From the NCBI GenBank assembly GCA_016716965.1, contig JADJUP010000005.1:118234-182233 (forward strand): a stretch of DNA of 64,000 nt, read 5' to 3'. Of this stretch, positions 52,789 through 62,886 are shown piece after piece (positions within the stretch are counted from its first letter, which is position 1; every line of letters begins with the position of its first letter). The position numbers and the translations under genes were made by a program. The notes under the pieces are model-generated. The model ran no database searches. It saw only the letters and a program-made list of their open reading frames with translations, and was not told the origin of the DNA. Source of the DNA: Sulfuritalea sp. (GTDB lineage Bacteria > Pseudomonadota > Gammaproteobacteria > Burkholderiales > Rhodocyclaceae).

Positions 52789-55700
52789 TGGTAGATGACC
52801 TTTACATTCTCGGCCTTTAGCCAGTCGGCGAGCCCCGCCAGCAGGGCATCGTCGAGCCGGACCCGCCAGCCGTCGGGCAGCGGCAGTTCGGCCATGGCGG
52901 CGCCATTGCTGTAGGAAAGCCGCACCGGACAGGGCCCGTTGCGGAAGGGTGCCAGCAGGGCCTGCAGGCGTTTGGCGTCGGAACCGCCGTTCATCGTCAG
53001 GCGCAGGCCGCGCGCATAGCGGCCGCGCGCCTCAGCCAGGGTGTGCAGCTTGTCGGCGGTAATGCGCAGGCCGCCGCTGAAATCGTCCTTCTGCACCTTG
53101 CCCTCGACCAGCAGCAGTTCGTCTTCCTTGATCTTGGCCCGCTCGGCTTCCCAGAGTTCATTGAACACCGTCACTTCGAGCTGGGTGGTGCCGTCGTCGA
53201 GCTGGACCACGCCCATCTTGCCGCGGCGGGTCATCTGGGTACGGGTGGACATCACCACGCCGGCCAGCAGCACCGGCTCGCGCTGCGGTTCGAGCTGACC
53301 GAGGCGGCGCTTGACGAAAGCGGCCAGCTCATCGGCATAGGCATGGTAGGGGTGGCCGGAAAAGAAAAAGCCCAGCGCCGGCTTTTCGTTCATCAGCTGT
53401 TCGCGCTCGCTCCAGCGAGGGACCTCGACATAGTGCGCGGTGTCTTCCTGCGCGCCGCTGCCCGTGTCGAACAGGCCGCCTTGCATGGCATTGCGCTCGG
53501 CCTGCTCGGCCGCCTCGAGCGCGACGCCGACCGAGGCCAGCAGCTTGGCGCGATGGTCGTCGATCGCGTCGAAGGCACCGGCGCGGACCAGCGCCTCGAT
53601 CACGCGGCGATTGGCCACGCGCTTGTCGATGCGGCGGCAGAAATCGAACAGGTCCCTGAACGGCCCCGCGGTTTCACGCGCCTTGAGGATCACCGAGAGC
53701 GCCGCCTCGCCGGTGCCCTTGATCGCACCGAGGCCGTAGCGGATGGTCTTGCCGTCCACCGGGCGAAAGCGGATGCCGCTCTGGTTGACGTCGGGCGGCA
53801 GGAACGTGAGCCCGTTGTCGATGGCGTCCTGGTGGAAGAACTGCACCTTGTCGGTGTTGGCCATTTCCGAGGACAGCGTCGCCGCCGCGAAGGCCGCCGG
53901 ATGGTGCTGCTTGAGCCAACCGGTCTGGTAGGCGACCAGGGAATAGGCGGCGGCGTGCGACTTGTTGAAGCCGTAGCCGGCGAACTTCTCCATGGTGTCG
54001 AAGATTTCGTTGGCCGTTTCCGCGCCGATCGAGTTTTCCGCCGCGCCCTTGACGAAGATCTCGCGCTGCTTGGCCATTTCCTCGGGCTTCTTCTTGCCCA
54101 TGGCGCGCCGCAGCAGGTCGGCGCCGCCCAGCGAATAGCGGGCCGCGACCTGCGCCGTCTGCATCACCTGCTCCTGGTACACCATGATGCCGTAGGTATT
54201 GGCCAGCACCGGCTCCAGGCAGGGATGCGGGTAGACCACGCGCTCGCGGCCGTGCTTGCGGGCGATGAAGGTCGGGATGAAGTCCATCGGTCCCGGCCGG
54301 TACAGGGCATTGAGCGCGATCAGGTCTTCCAGGCGGTCGGGCCGGGCCTGCACCAGGGTGTCCTTCATGCCGCCCGATTCGAACTGGAACACCGCCGTGG
54401 TGTTGGCGCTCTTGAACACCGCGTCATAGGTCGCGCGGTCGTCGAGCGGCAGGGTCGCAAGGTCGATGTCGACGCCCTCGACTTCCTTCGCCAGGCGCAC
54501 CGCCTCGTCGAGGATGGTCAGCGTACGCAGGCCGAGGAAGTCGAACTTGACCAGGCCCGCCTTCTCGACGTCGTCCTTGTCGAACTGCGACACCACCGAC
54601 TCGGCGCCGGCCGCCGCATACAGGGGACAGAAGTCGGTCAGCTTGCCCGGCGCGATCAGTACGCCGCCGGCATGCATGCCGACGTTGCGCGTAAGGCCTT
54701 CCAGCTTCAGCGCCAGCGCCCACAGTTCCGCGACCTCCTCTTCGGCATCGACCCGCTGCCGGATCAGCGGCTCCTTTTCCAGCGCATCCTTGAGCGTGAT
54801 GCCCAGTTCGTTGGGGATCAGCTTGGCGAACTGGTCGACGAAGTTGAAGCCGAGGTCGAGCACGCGTCCGACATCGCGAATCACCGCCTTGGCCGCCATG
54901 GTGCCGAAGGTGGCGATCTGCGACACGGCGTGGGCGCCGTATTTCTTCTTGACGTAGTCGATGACGCGGTCGCGGCCTTCCTGGCAGAAGTCGATGTCGA
55001 AGTCGGGCATCGACACGCGTTCCGGATTCAGGAAGCGCTCGAACAGCAGGTCGTAGCGCAGCGGGTCGAGGTCGGTGATGCCCAGGCTGTAGGCCACCAG
55101 CGAACCGGCGCCGGAGCCGCGCCCGGGACCCACCGGCACGCCGTTGTGCTTGGCCCAGTTGATGAAGTCGGCAACGATCAGGAAGTAGCCGGGGAAGCCC
55201 ATGCTGATGATGGTCGCGATCTCGAAGTCGAGCCGCTCGACGTAAGTCGGCCGCTGTCGTTCACGCTCGCCGGCATCGGGGTAGAGCAATTCCAGCCGAC
55301 GCGCGAGGCCGGCGTGAGATTCACTGCCGAGGAAGGCCTCCAGCGGCTCGCCGCCCGGCGTCGGGAAATCCGGCAGGCGGCTCTTGCCCAGTTCCACCGT
55401 GAGGCTGCAACGACGGGCGATCTCCACCGAATTCTGCAGGGCCTCGGGCAGGTCGGCGAACAGCTCGGTCATTTCCGCCCGCGTCTTGAAATACTGCTCC
55501 GGACTGAAGCGCTGCGGCCGCCGCTTGTCGCCCAGCACGTAGCCCTCGGCGATGCAGACGCGCGCCTCGTGCGCCTTGTGGTCGTCGCTCGCGAGGAACT
55601 GCACCGGATGGGTCGCCACCAGAGGGAGGCCGAGGCGTGCGGCGAGGTCGGCGCTGGCCGCCACCAGGACGTCGTCGGCCGCGGCGCCGTCGCGACCGCC

Positions 55701-56255
55701 GGGACGCTGCACTTCGACGTAATAACTGCCGGGGAACAATTGCGCCCAAGCCTGGGCCCGCACATCGGCCTGGTCGAGCTTGCCCGCCGCCAGCATCTGC
55801 CCGATGTCGCCCAGTGGCCCGCCCGACAGTGCGATCAGGCCGCTGTTGTCGCCTGCGTTTGACACACTTGCCAGCATGCCGCGGGTGATCCCGGCGCGGC
55901 CATGGCGGCGCGGTGCCAGATAGGCCGCCGACAGCAGTTCGCACAGTCGAAGGTAGCCCGCGCGATTTTTCGCCAGCAGCAGCAGGCGCGTCGGGACATC
56001 GTTCTTGTCTCCGCCGTCCTCGTCGCCGATCCAGACATCGCAACCGATGATGGGCTTGATGCCCTTGGCGCGCGCCGCAGTGTAGAACTTGACCATGCCG
56101 AACAGGTTGGCCAGGTCGGTGATCGCCAGCGCCGGCTGGCCGTCGGCTGCCGCCTGCGCGACGACGTCATCGATGCGCGTGACGCCATCGGTGATCGAGT
56201 ATTCGCTGTGAAGCCGGAGATGGACGAATCCTGGCAAGGGAGATGGGGCGGACAT
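52785..56255 (-). CDS. dnaE: DNA polymerase III alpha subunit DnaE
   Basis: Replicative polymerase, 1156 residues, like E. coli (1160). N-terminal PHP domain (FVHLRLHSEYSITDGVTRID), the palm with catalytic Asps in MPDFDIDFCQEGRDRV, finger and tau-binding helices, HhH (AAYSLVAYQTGWLKQHHP), and a C-terminal OB fold (LLAGVVMSTRTQMTRRGKMGVVQLDDG). It is a DnaE1 type; the ImuB/DnaE2 features are absent. The stop overlaps wbuC by ATGA. Start is ATG 56255 (MSAPSPLPG). The antisense strand is open over long stretches but is not coding. Confidence 0.97.
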   Translation of the reverse strand: MSAPSPLPGFVHLRLHSEYSITDGVTRIDDVVAQAAADGQPALAITDLANLFGMVKFYTAARAKGIKPIIGCDVWIGDEDGGDKNDVPTRLLLLAKNRAGYLRLCELLSAAYLAPRRHGRAGITRGMLASVSNAGDNSGLIALSGGPLGDIGQMLAAGKLDQADVRAQAWAQLFPGSYYVEVQRPGGRDGAAADDVLVAASADLAARLGLPLVATHPVQFLASDDHKAHEARVCIAEGYVLGDKRRPQRFSPEQYFKTRAEMTELFADLPEALQNSVEIARRCSLTVELGKSRLPDFPTPGGEPLEAFLGSESHAGLARRLELLYPDAGERERQRPTYVERLDFEIATIISMGFPGYFLIVADFINWAKHNGVPVGPGRGSGAGSLVAYSLGITDLDPLRYDLLFERFLNPERVSMPDFDIDFCQEGRDRVIDYVKKKYGAHAVSQIATFGTMAAKAVIRDVGRVLDLGFNFVDQFAKLIPNELGITLKDALEKEPLIRQRVDAEEEVAELWALALKLEGLTRNVGMHAGGVLIAPGKLTDFCPLYAAAGAESVVSQFDKDDVEKAGLVKFDFLGLRTLTILDEAVRLAKEVEGVDIDLATLPLDDRATYDAVFKSANTTAVFQFESGGMKDTLVQARPDRLEDLIALNALYRPGPMDFIPTFIARKHGRERVVYPHPCLEPVLANTYGIMVYQEQVMQTAQVAARYSLGGADLLRRAMGKKKPEEMAKQREIFVKGAAENSIGAETANEIFDTMEKFAGYGFNKSHAAAYSLVAYQTGWLKQHHPAAFAAATLSSEMANTDKVQFFHQDAIDNGLTFLPPDVNQSGIRFRPVDGKTIRYGLGAIKGTGEAALSVILKARETAGPFRDLFDFCRRIDKRVANRRVIEALVRAGAFDAIDDHRAKLLASVGVALEAAEQAERNAMQGGLFDTGSGAQEDTAHYVEVPRWSEREQLMNEKPALGFFFSGHPYHAYADELAAFVKRRLGQLEPQREPVLLAGVVMSTRTQMTRRGKMGVVQLDDGTTQLEVTVFNELWEAERAKIKEDELLLVEGKVQKDDFSGGLRITADKLHTLAEARGRYARGLRLTMNGGSDAKRLQALLAPFRNGPCPVRLSYSNGAAMAELPLPDGWRVRLDDALLAGLADWLKAENVKVIYQ

Positions 56256-56361
56256 GGCCTGCCAATTTTACTCCCCCGTCCCGCGCCGGCAGCCGAATTT
56301 CGCCTGGCGAAATTCCGTCGCATGGATATACAATTGGCAAGAACTTTCCAGTTGGCATTTC

Positions 56362-57413
56362 ATGTTCCTGCCCAGCACAACTCGACTGCTGTCCCACCTG
56401 CAAAGCCTGACGCAGGAGCGCGAACGGCCATTGCTCGAAGCCGCTTTGGCGTCCGCCCTGCGCGACCTCCTCGGCGCCACGCGCGTCAGCATCCTGAAGC
56501 TGTCGCAGACACCCCAGGAATCCTTCGTCTGGCCCGCCGTCGTGGTGGACGCCGACGGCACGCGGGTGCACGACGACGGCGTATCGGTTCCCGCCGACAT
56601 GGTGTCGGTCGGGCGCCTGCCGCGGCTGCAGGCCTGCCTCGATCGCGGAAGCCACCTGGCCGAGGCAGGCAAGGAACTGTTCCCCCTGCTGAAGGCCAAC
56701 GGCGCCTGCTTCGGCTTTGTCGACATCGAGGGATGCGCGATCGACGAGGCGCAGATCGAGGTCGCCGAACGCCTCCAGGCGATTTTCATGAACATGCTGG
56801 CGCTGCTCGACTACAGCGAGGTCGACACGCTGACCGGCCTGCTCAACCGCAAGACCTTCGACGACTACCTGCTGCGCATACTGTCCAGCCTTTCCGGCAG
56901 CGACGACACCCGGCTTGAATCACTGCGCCTCCCGAGCCGGCGCCAGCCGAACCCGGAGGGCCTCGACCACTGGCTGGCGGTGATCGACATCGACCACTTC
57001 AAGCGGGTGAACGACAACTTCGGCCACCTGATCGGCGACGAGGTGCTGTTGCTGGTGGCGACCATGATGACCAACTCGTTTCGCACCCACGACAAGCTGT
57101 TCCGCTTCGGTGGCGAGGAGTTCATCGTGCTGTTGAAACCCAACACCGGCGAGGATGCCCGGCGGATTTTCGATCGTTTCCGGGCCGCCATCGAGGCGCG
57201 CGATTTTCCGCAGGTCGGGCGCGTCACGGTCAGCATCGGCTATGCCGCCATCGCCTTGGGCGACCAACCCTCGGTAATCCTCGACAACGCCGACAACGCG
57301 CTCTACTGGGCCAAGGAACATGGCCGCAACCAGGTGGCGAGCTACGCCGAACTGTTCGCCGCGGGACAGTTTGCCAGCAAGCCGGCGCAGTCGGATCGAT
57401 CGAACTCTTCTAG
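56362..57413 (+). CDS. GGDEF diguanylate cyclase with a probable frameshift at its 3' end
   Basis: A diguanylate cyclase that makes c-di-GMP. N-terminal GAF-like region (residues 1-150), helical linker, then GGDEF: active site RFGGEEFIVLL and inhibitory I-site RTHD five residues upstream, so product feedback is likely. No membrane segment. The frame does not stop where expected: it stays open to 57903, running through the whole 3' half of parA antisense. In the alternative frame the last codons read GSIELF and then TAG at 57411-57413, three bases before the parA stop. I infer a one-base indel just upstream (57360-57392), by error or mutation, and place the end there. ATG 56362 (MFLPSTTRLL) starts the protein. 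Confidence 0.8.
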
Positions 57414-57415
57414 GA

Positions 57416-58045
57416 TCAGACCGGGCGCCGCACCCAGTCGAGCAGCGGCTGCCACTGCTCGACATCCTTGTCGGCGCGACTCGGCGGCAGGTCGAAGAGA
57501 CTCATGCCGTGGGCGGCGGCCTGCACATATACCTGCGTATCGCGCAGGTGCGCCACCACCGGCAGGCCGGTGCCTTCGAGGAAGCGTTCGAGTTCCGCCG
57601 CGGCGCGGGTGCGCGCGTCGACGCGCATGGCGACGATGGCGACGTAGGCCTCGTGCCTGCGAATTTCCTTTTCCTCGAACAGGCGATCAAGGAAGCTGCG
57701 CGTCGCCAAAATGTCGAAGATCGAGGGCTGCAGCGGCACGATCACGCGCCGCACCAGCTTCAGCACGTTGCCCAGCTTCTTGCCATGCAGGCCGGCCGGG
57801 GTGTCGAGCACGACGTGCGTGGTTTCCTTCGGCGGCCGCGCCGGCTGCTCGGGCTCGATTTCCCAGGTCGCGATGTGCGGCAGCGACGGCGAGCGCAGCC
57901 TGAGCCATTCGCGCGAGGACTGCTGGCGGTCGATGTCGCCCAGCATCACGCGCTTTCCCTGGCGCGCGAAATAGCCGGCGAGGTTGGTCGCCAGCGTGGA
58001 CTTGCCGACCCCGCCCTTGGGATTGGCGATCAGGAAGGATTCCAT
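57416..58045 (-). CDS. ParA/MinD-type ATPase
   Basis: A 209-residue orphan ParA-type ATPase. Deviant Walker A at the very start (IANPKGGVGKSTLATNLAGYF), the DNA-partition-type switch DIDRQQSSREWL, and VVLDTPAGLHGKKLG. It lacks a HTH domain, and no ParB partner is next door. The family includes plasmid partition and cargo-positioning proteins. Convergent with the GGDEF gene. Function unknown. Confidence 0.85.
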   Translation of the reverse strand: MESFLIANPKGGVGKSTLATNLAGYFARQGKRVMLGDIDRQQSSREWLRLRSPSLPHIATWEIEPEQPARPPKETTHVVLDTPAGLHGKKLGNVLKLVRRVIVPLQPSIFDILATRSFLDRLFEEKEIRRHEAYVAIVAMRVDARTRAAAELERFLEGTGLPVVAHLRDTQVYVQAAAHGMSLFDLPPSRADKDVEQWQPLLDWVRRPV

Positions 58046-58053
58046 TTACCCGC

Positions 58054-59028
58054 TTACGGCAGCAATATCGTGGAACCCGTAGTCTTGCGTGCGACGAGGT
58101 CGGTCTGCGCCTGCGCCGCATCCTTCAGCGCGTAGGTCTGGTTGACCTCGATCTTCACCTTGCCGGAGGTGACGACGTCGAACAGGTCGCCCGAAATCGC
58201 CAGCAGGTCGCTGCGCTGCGCAATGTAGGTAAATAGCGTCGGCCGCGTGATGAACAGCGAACCCATCTTGGCCAGCAGGCCCAGATCGAAGGGTGCCACC
58301 GGGCCGGAGGCGGCGCCGAACAGCACCATCATGCCCAAGGGCCGCAGGCACTCCAGCGAACCCATGAAGGTGTCCTTGCCGATCGAGTCGTACACCACGC
58401 GCACGCCCTTGCCCCCGGTGATCTCCTTGACCCGCTCGACGAAATTCTCGCGCGTGTAGATGATGGTGTGGTCGCAGCCGTGGGCCTTGGCCAGCGCCGC
58501 CTTCTCGTCGGAACTGACGGTACCGATCACCGTGACGCCCAGGGCCCGCGCCCACTGGCAGACGATGAGGCCGACGCCGCCGGCGGCGGCATGGATCAGG
58601 ATGATGTCGCCGGCCTGCACCGGGCACGTGCGGCGCAGCAGGTATTGCGCGGTCATGCCCTGCAGCATCATCGCCGCGCCGGTCTTGAAGTCGATCGCGT
58701 CGGGCAGCTTGACCAGGCGGTCGGCGGGGATGTTGCGCAGCTCGGCATAGGCGCCGACCGGGCCGCCGGCATAGGCCACGCGGTCGCCGACCTTGAGATC
58801 GGTGACCGCGCTACCCACCGCCTCGACCACGCCCGCGCCTTCCAGGCCGATGCCGGACGGCATGGGCAGCGGATAGGCGCCGGTGCGGTGGTAGATGTCG
58901 ATGTAATTGAGGCCGACGGCGTGGTGGCGCACGCGCGCCTCGTTGGGCGCCGTGTCGCCGACGCCGACTTCCTCCCAGCGCAGGACTTCAGGACCGCCGG
59001 GGGTGTGGAAGCGGATGGCGTGGCTCAT
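58054..59028 (-). CDS. NADPH:quinone oxidoreductase (MDR family, Qor-like)
   Basis: A 324-residue zinc-free medium-chain oxidoreductase. FHTPGGPEVLRWEE start, NYIDIYHRTGAYPLPMPSGIGLEGAG, the NADPH loop HAAAGGVGLIVCQWARALG (GGVG), and GKGVRVVYDSIGKDTFMGSL. All agree with quinone oxidoreductase Qor, which makes one- or two-electron reduction of quinones. Eight bp from parA. A dispersed-motif copy lies near the N-terminus (EEVGVGDTAPNE), at a family-typical local length. Confidence 0.92.
   Translation of the reverse strand: MSHAIRFHTPGGPEVLRWEEVGVGDTAPNEARVRHHAVGLNYIDIYHRTGAYPLPMPSGIGLEGAGVVEAVGSAVTDLKVGDRVAYAGGPVGAYAELRNIPADRLVKLPDAIDFKTGAAMMLQGMTAQYLLRRTCPVQAGDIILIHAAAGGVGLIVCQWARALGVTVIGTVSSDEKAALAKAHGCDHTIIYTRENFVERVKEITGGKGVRVVYDSIGKDTFMGSLECLRPLGMMVLFGAASGPVAPFDLGLLAKMGSLFITRPTLFTYIAQRSDLLAISGDLFDVVTSGKVKIEVNQTYALKDAAQAQTDLVARKTTGSTILLP
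58949..58972 (-). repeat. Dispersed AAGTCGGCGCC motif inside qor (copy 13)
   Basis: On the minus strand GGAAGTCGGCGTCGGC then GACACGGC. Sense with the gene, reading EVGVGDTA without any length change from the family. One mismatch to the core consensus. Confidence 0.65.
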
Positions 59029-59221
59029 GGTATCTCCTCAGTTGTTGTGTGACAGAAGCCACGCAAGCTACCCTGCCCGCGCCGAAAATTCAACTGCCAC
59101 GGCGCATTGACCTCGGCTGCCAGGCTCGGGGATACTGGTGCCGAAATGTTCGCCTGCGCCTGTGCGCCCAGCCGCAGCAAGCCGGGCTCCACCCGGGATT
59201 CCCCCCTACCGATATCGAGCA

Positions 59222-60382
59222 ATGACAACCGATACCGCCACCGACCGCGCAGCCGGCTTTGAGATCGGGTCGGATTTCGAAGCCTTCCCGCAGCGCAACG
59301 ACATCTACCGCCGTTCCTTCTGGGATCCTGTGGTGCGCAACGAGAAGACCGACCGCTTCTACGCCACTTATCGCCAGCCGCTCTCGCAATGGCGCAAGGC
59401 CGACGGCTTCACCCAGCGCGACTATGCGCTGCGCAACGCGGCCTGGCATGTCAGCGACTTGTTCACCGAGGCACGCCGCGACGACGACAGGCGCGAGGGA
59501 TTTTCCGATCCCTACACGCAACAGTTGCCGCCGGCTTCGGCGCGCGTCGCCTTCGCCACGCCGGAGGCCGCGGCAGCCGAGGTGAAACGCGTGGCGCGGG
59601 CCTTCGGCGCCGGCGCCGTCGGCATCGCGGCGCGCGACGAACGCTGGATGTACACGGCCAAGATGAGCGACATGAGCGGCATCGAACGGCCAGTGGATAT
59701 CCCGCCGGAACTCGACCATGTGATCGTGATCGTCATGCCGATGGACCGCGAACTGCTATCTACCGTGCCCTCGGCGCTTTCCGGCGCCGCCACCGGCTGG
59801 GGCTATTCGCACGACACCATGACGCTGCTGGCGGTAACGCAGTACCTGCGCAACCTGGGCTATGGCGCAATCGCCAGCGCCAACGATTCGGCCCTGGCGG
59901 TGCCGCTGGCGATCAAGGCCGGCCTCGGCGAGTACGGTCGGCTCGGCCTCTTGATCACGCCGGAATTCGGGCCGCGCGTGCGCCTGGGCAAGATCTTCAC
60001 CGACCTGCCTCTGGCGCAGGACGCGCCGCGCGGCTTCGGTGTGCGCGAATTCTGCGACATCTGCCGCGCCTGTTCCGACGGCTGCCCGGTGAAGGCGGTG
60101 CCCAAGGGTCCGCCCGGCCCGCCACCCTCCGGACCTTCCTACCTGCGCGGCGTGATCAAGTGGACGGTGGATGCGGAAAAGTGCTTCGGTTACTGGGCGC
60201 AGCAGAACACCGACTGCGCGATCTGCGTCCGCGTCTGCCCCTACAACCGCGATTTCACGCGCTGGCCGGCGCGGCTGTGGCGCCGGCTCGCCGGCAGCCG
60301 CTGGCGGCGTCTGGCCCTGTGGCTGGATGCGCGGCTCGGGCATGGCCGCCGCCTCCTGCCGTCGCGCTGGTGGTCCGGCTGA
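59222..60382 (+). CDS. RdhA-type (reductive dehalogenase-like) iron-sulfur protein
   Basis: A 386-residue cytoplasmic member of the reductive-dehalogenase/QueG superfamily. RdhA-like blocks: GWGYSHDTMTLLAVTQYLRNLGY, ANDSALAVPLAIKAGLGEYGRLGLLITPEFGPRVRLGKIFTDLPL, then two 4Fe-4S sites, CDICRACSDGCP and C(x10)CAICVRVCP. The cobalamin-binding core is typical of RdhA and differs from QueG. There is no Tat signal or membrane anchor gene (rdhB), so it is probably not a respiratory dehalogenase. The natural substrate is unknown. The ATG 59222 is chosen because the upstream frame lacks family character. Confidence 0.8.
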   Translation: MTTDTATDRAAGFEIGSDFEAFPQRNDIYRRSFWDPVVRNEKTDRFYATYRQPLSQWRKADGFTQRDYALRNAAWHVSDLFTEARRDDDRREGFSDPYTQQLPPASARVAFATPEAAAAEVKRVARAFGAGAVGIAARDERWMYTAKMSDMSGIERPVDIPPELDHVIVIVMPMDRELLSTVPSALSGAATGWGYSHDTMTLLAVTQYLRNLGYGAIASANDSALAVPLAIKAGLGEYGRLGLLITPEFGPRVRLGKIFTDLPLAQDAPRGFGVREFCDICRACSDGCPVKAVPKGPPGPPPSGPSYLRGVIKWTVDAEKCFGYWAQQNTDCAICVRVCPYNRDFTRWPARLWRRLAGSRWRRLALWLDARLGHGRRLLPSRWWSG

Positions 60383-60460
60383 GCCGGGGCGGCACCAAAG
60401 TTATGCCACCGGCAGAACCGGGGCGGTATCCCCTGCGGACGGCGCTGGCGCTGTGGCGAA

Positions 60461-62758
60461 TCAGCCGCCCCGCTTCTCCCGCAGGTGGTTGGCGTCCACC
60501 ACGGCCAGCGCGGTCATGTTCACCAGGCGGCGCACCGTCGCGGTGGCGGTCAGGATATGCACCGGCTTGGCCGCGCCGAGCAGCACCGGGCCGACCGTGA
60601 TGCCGTCGCCCGAGGTGGCCTTGATCAGGTTGAAGGAGATGTTGGCGGCATCGACATTGGGCATGATCAGCAGGTTGGCTTCGCCCGTCAGCCGCGAATC
60701 GGGGTAGAGCTTCTCGCGGATTTCCTGGGACAGCGCGGCGTCGCCGTGCATTTCGCCATCGACCTCGAGGCCCGGCGCGCGCGCCTCGATGATGGCCCGC
60801 GCCGCCGCCATCTTCAGCGCGGAATCGGAGCGCACGCTGCCGAAGTTGGAATGCGAGAGCAGCGCCACCTTGGGCTCGACGCCGAAGCGGCGCACTTCCT
60901 TGGCCGCCATCAGGGCGATCTCGGCAACCTGCTCGGCGGAAGGGTCCTCGTTGACGTAGGTGTCACAGAGGAACAGCGTGTGCTTGGCCAGCAGCAGCAT
61001 GTTCATCGCCGCGTAGCAGTGGGCGTCGGCTTCCAGGCCGATCACGTCGGCGACGTGCTTGAGGTGCTGGGCATGGCGGCCGACCACGCCGCAGAGCATG
61101 GCATCGACATAGCCGCGACGCAGCAGCATGGCGCCGATCAGGGTGGCGTCGGAACGCATCGCCTGCTTGGCGATGCCCGGCGTCACGCCCTGGCGGCCCA
61201 TGATGGCGTGGTAGTCGGACCAGAGTTCCTTGTAGCGCGGGTCGGAATCCGGATTCACCACCTCGAAGTCGCGCCCGGCCGCGATGCGCAGGCCGGCCTT
61301 CTCGATGCGCATGCCGATCACCTCGGGGCGGCCGATCAGCACCGGCTGCGCCAGGCCTTCGTCGAGCACCGCCTGCACCGCGCGCAGCACGCGCTCGTCC
61401 TCGCCTTCGCAGTAGATGACGCGGCGCGGCGCCTTCTTCGCCGCGGCGAAGACCGGCTTCATGACGAAGCCGGAGTGGTAGACGAAGCTGTTGAGCTTGT
61501 CGCGGTAGGCGTCGAAGTCGAGGATCGGGCGCGTCGCCACGCCGGATTCCGCCGCCGCCTTGGCCACGGCCGGCGCGATCTTGACGATCAGGCGCGGATC
61601 GAAGGGGCGCGGGATCAGGTATTCGCGGCCGAAGGCCAGGCTCTCGCCGCCGTAGGCCTGGGCCACCACGTCGGAGGCTTCGGCCTGGGCCAGTTCGGCG
61701 ATGGCGCGCACGGCGGCCAGCTTCATCTGCTCGGTGATGGTGGTGGCGCCCGCATCCAGCGCGCCGCGGAAGATGAAGGGGAAGCACAGCACGTTGTTGA
61801 CCTGGTTCGGATAGTCCGAACGGCCGGTGGCGATGATCGCGTCATCGCGCACGGCCTTGACTTCCTCGGGCGTGATTTCCGGCGTCGGGTTGGCCAGCGC
61901 CAGGATCAGCGGGTTCTTCGCCATCTTCGCCACCATGGCGGGCTTGACCACGCCGCCGGCGGAGAGGCCGAGGAACACGTCGGCGTCCTGCATGATGTCG
62001 GTCAGCGCACGGGCGTCGGTCTTCTTGGCGTAGCGGTCCTTGATCGGGTCCATCAACTTTTCGCGCCCGACATACACCACGCCCTCGATGTCGGTAACCC
62101 AGATGTTCTCCACCTTGACGCCGAGATTGACCAGCAGATCGAGGCAGGCCAGCGCCGCCGCACCGGCGCCGGAGGTGACCACCTTGACCTCTTCGACCTT
62201 CTTGCCGACCAGGGTGAGACCGTTGAGGATTGCCGCGCCGACTACGATCGCCGTGCCGTGCTGGTCGTCGTGGAAGACCGGGATCTTCATGCGCTCGCGC
62301 AGCTTGGCTTCGATGTAGAAGCACTCGGGCGCCTTGATGTCTTCGAGGTTGATGCCGCCGAAGGTCGGCTCCATGGCCGCGATCATGTCGATCAGCTTGT
62401 CGGCGTCGTTCTCCGCCAGTTCGATGTCGAAGACGTCGATGCCGGCGAACTTCTTGAACAGCACGCCCTTGCCTTCCATCACCGGCTTGCCCGCCAGCGG
62501 CCCGATGTTGCCAAGGCCCAGCACGGCGGTACCGTTGGTGACCACGCCGACCAGGTTGGCGCGCGAGGTCAGGCGGCTGGCCATCGCCGGATCGGCGACG
62601 ATGGCGTTGCACGCCGCGGCGACGCCCGGCGAGTAGGCCAGCGCCAGGTCGCGCTGGTTGGTGAGGCCCTTGGTCGGCACCACGGCGATCTTTCCCGGGG
62701 TGGGCCACTCGTGGTACTCGAGAGCGGCGGCGGAGAGGTTCTCTTCTTCCTTGGACAT
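60461..62758 (-). CDS. maeB: NADP-dependent malic enzyme MaeB with phosphotransacetylase-like domain
   Basis: Decarboxylates malate to pyruvate; 765 residues. Malic part (residues 1-430): [52 protein letters not shown] (NADP), and [28 protein letters not shown]-terminal phosphotransacetylase-like domain (about 431-765, [33 protein letters not shown]) is normal for MaeB and probably binds acetyl-CoA for feedback, without catalysing transfer. Divergent from parA. Confidence 0.95.
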   Translation of the reverse strand: MSKEEENLSAAALEYHEWPTPGKIAVVPTKGLTNQRDLALAYSPGVAAACNAIVADPAMASRLTSRANLVGVVTNGTAVLGLGNIGPLAGKPVMEGKGVLFKKFAGIDVFDIELAENDADKLIDMIAAMEPTFGGINLEDIKAPECFYIEAKLRERMKIPVFHDDQHGTAIVVGAAILNGLTLVGKKVEEVKVVTSGAGAAALACLDLLVNLGVKVENIWVTDIEGVVYVGREKLMDPIKDRYAKKTDARALTDIMQDADVFLGLSAGGVVKPAMVAKMAKNPLILALANPTPEITPEEVKAVRDDAIIATGRSDYPNQVNNVLCFPFIFRGALDAGATTITEQMKLAAVRAIAELAQAEASDVVAQAYGGESLAFGREYLIPRPFDPRLIVKIAPAVAKAAAESGVATRPILDFDAYRDKLNSFVYHSGFVMKPVFAAAKKAPRRVIYCEGEDERVLRAVQAVLDEGLAQPVLIGRPEVIGMRIEKAGLRIAAGRDFEVVNPDSDPRYKELWSDYHAIMGRQGVTPGIAKQAMRSDATLIGAMLLRRGYVDAMLCGVVGRHAQHLKHVADVIGLEADAHCYAAMNMLLLAKHTLFLCDTYVNEDPSAEQVAEIALMAAKEVRRFGVEPKVALLSHSNFGSVRSDSALKMAAARAIIEARAPGLEVDGEMHGDAALSQEIREKLYPDSRLTGEANLLIMPNVDAANISFNLIKATSGDGITVGPVLLGAAKPVHILTATATVRRLVNMTALAVVDANHLREKRGG

Positions 62759-62886
62759 GGCGGGCCTCCTTCAGTTTTCTGGTCAAGCGGCGAATCATAG
62801 GCTCCCCAGCCTGACAGCACCATTACGGAAATCCACGACGCCACCGCGGCCGGTAGAATCCGGCGCATTCCATTGAAGGAGGCATC

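Noticed and set aside
53043..55862. A 939-codon open frame on the plus strand
   Set aside because: It is antisense to dnaE, which has every conserved motif; long antisense frames are expected in GC-rich DNA.
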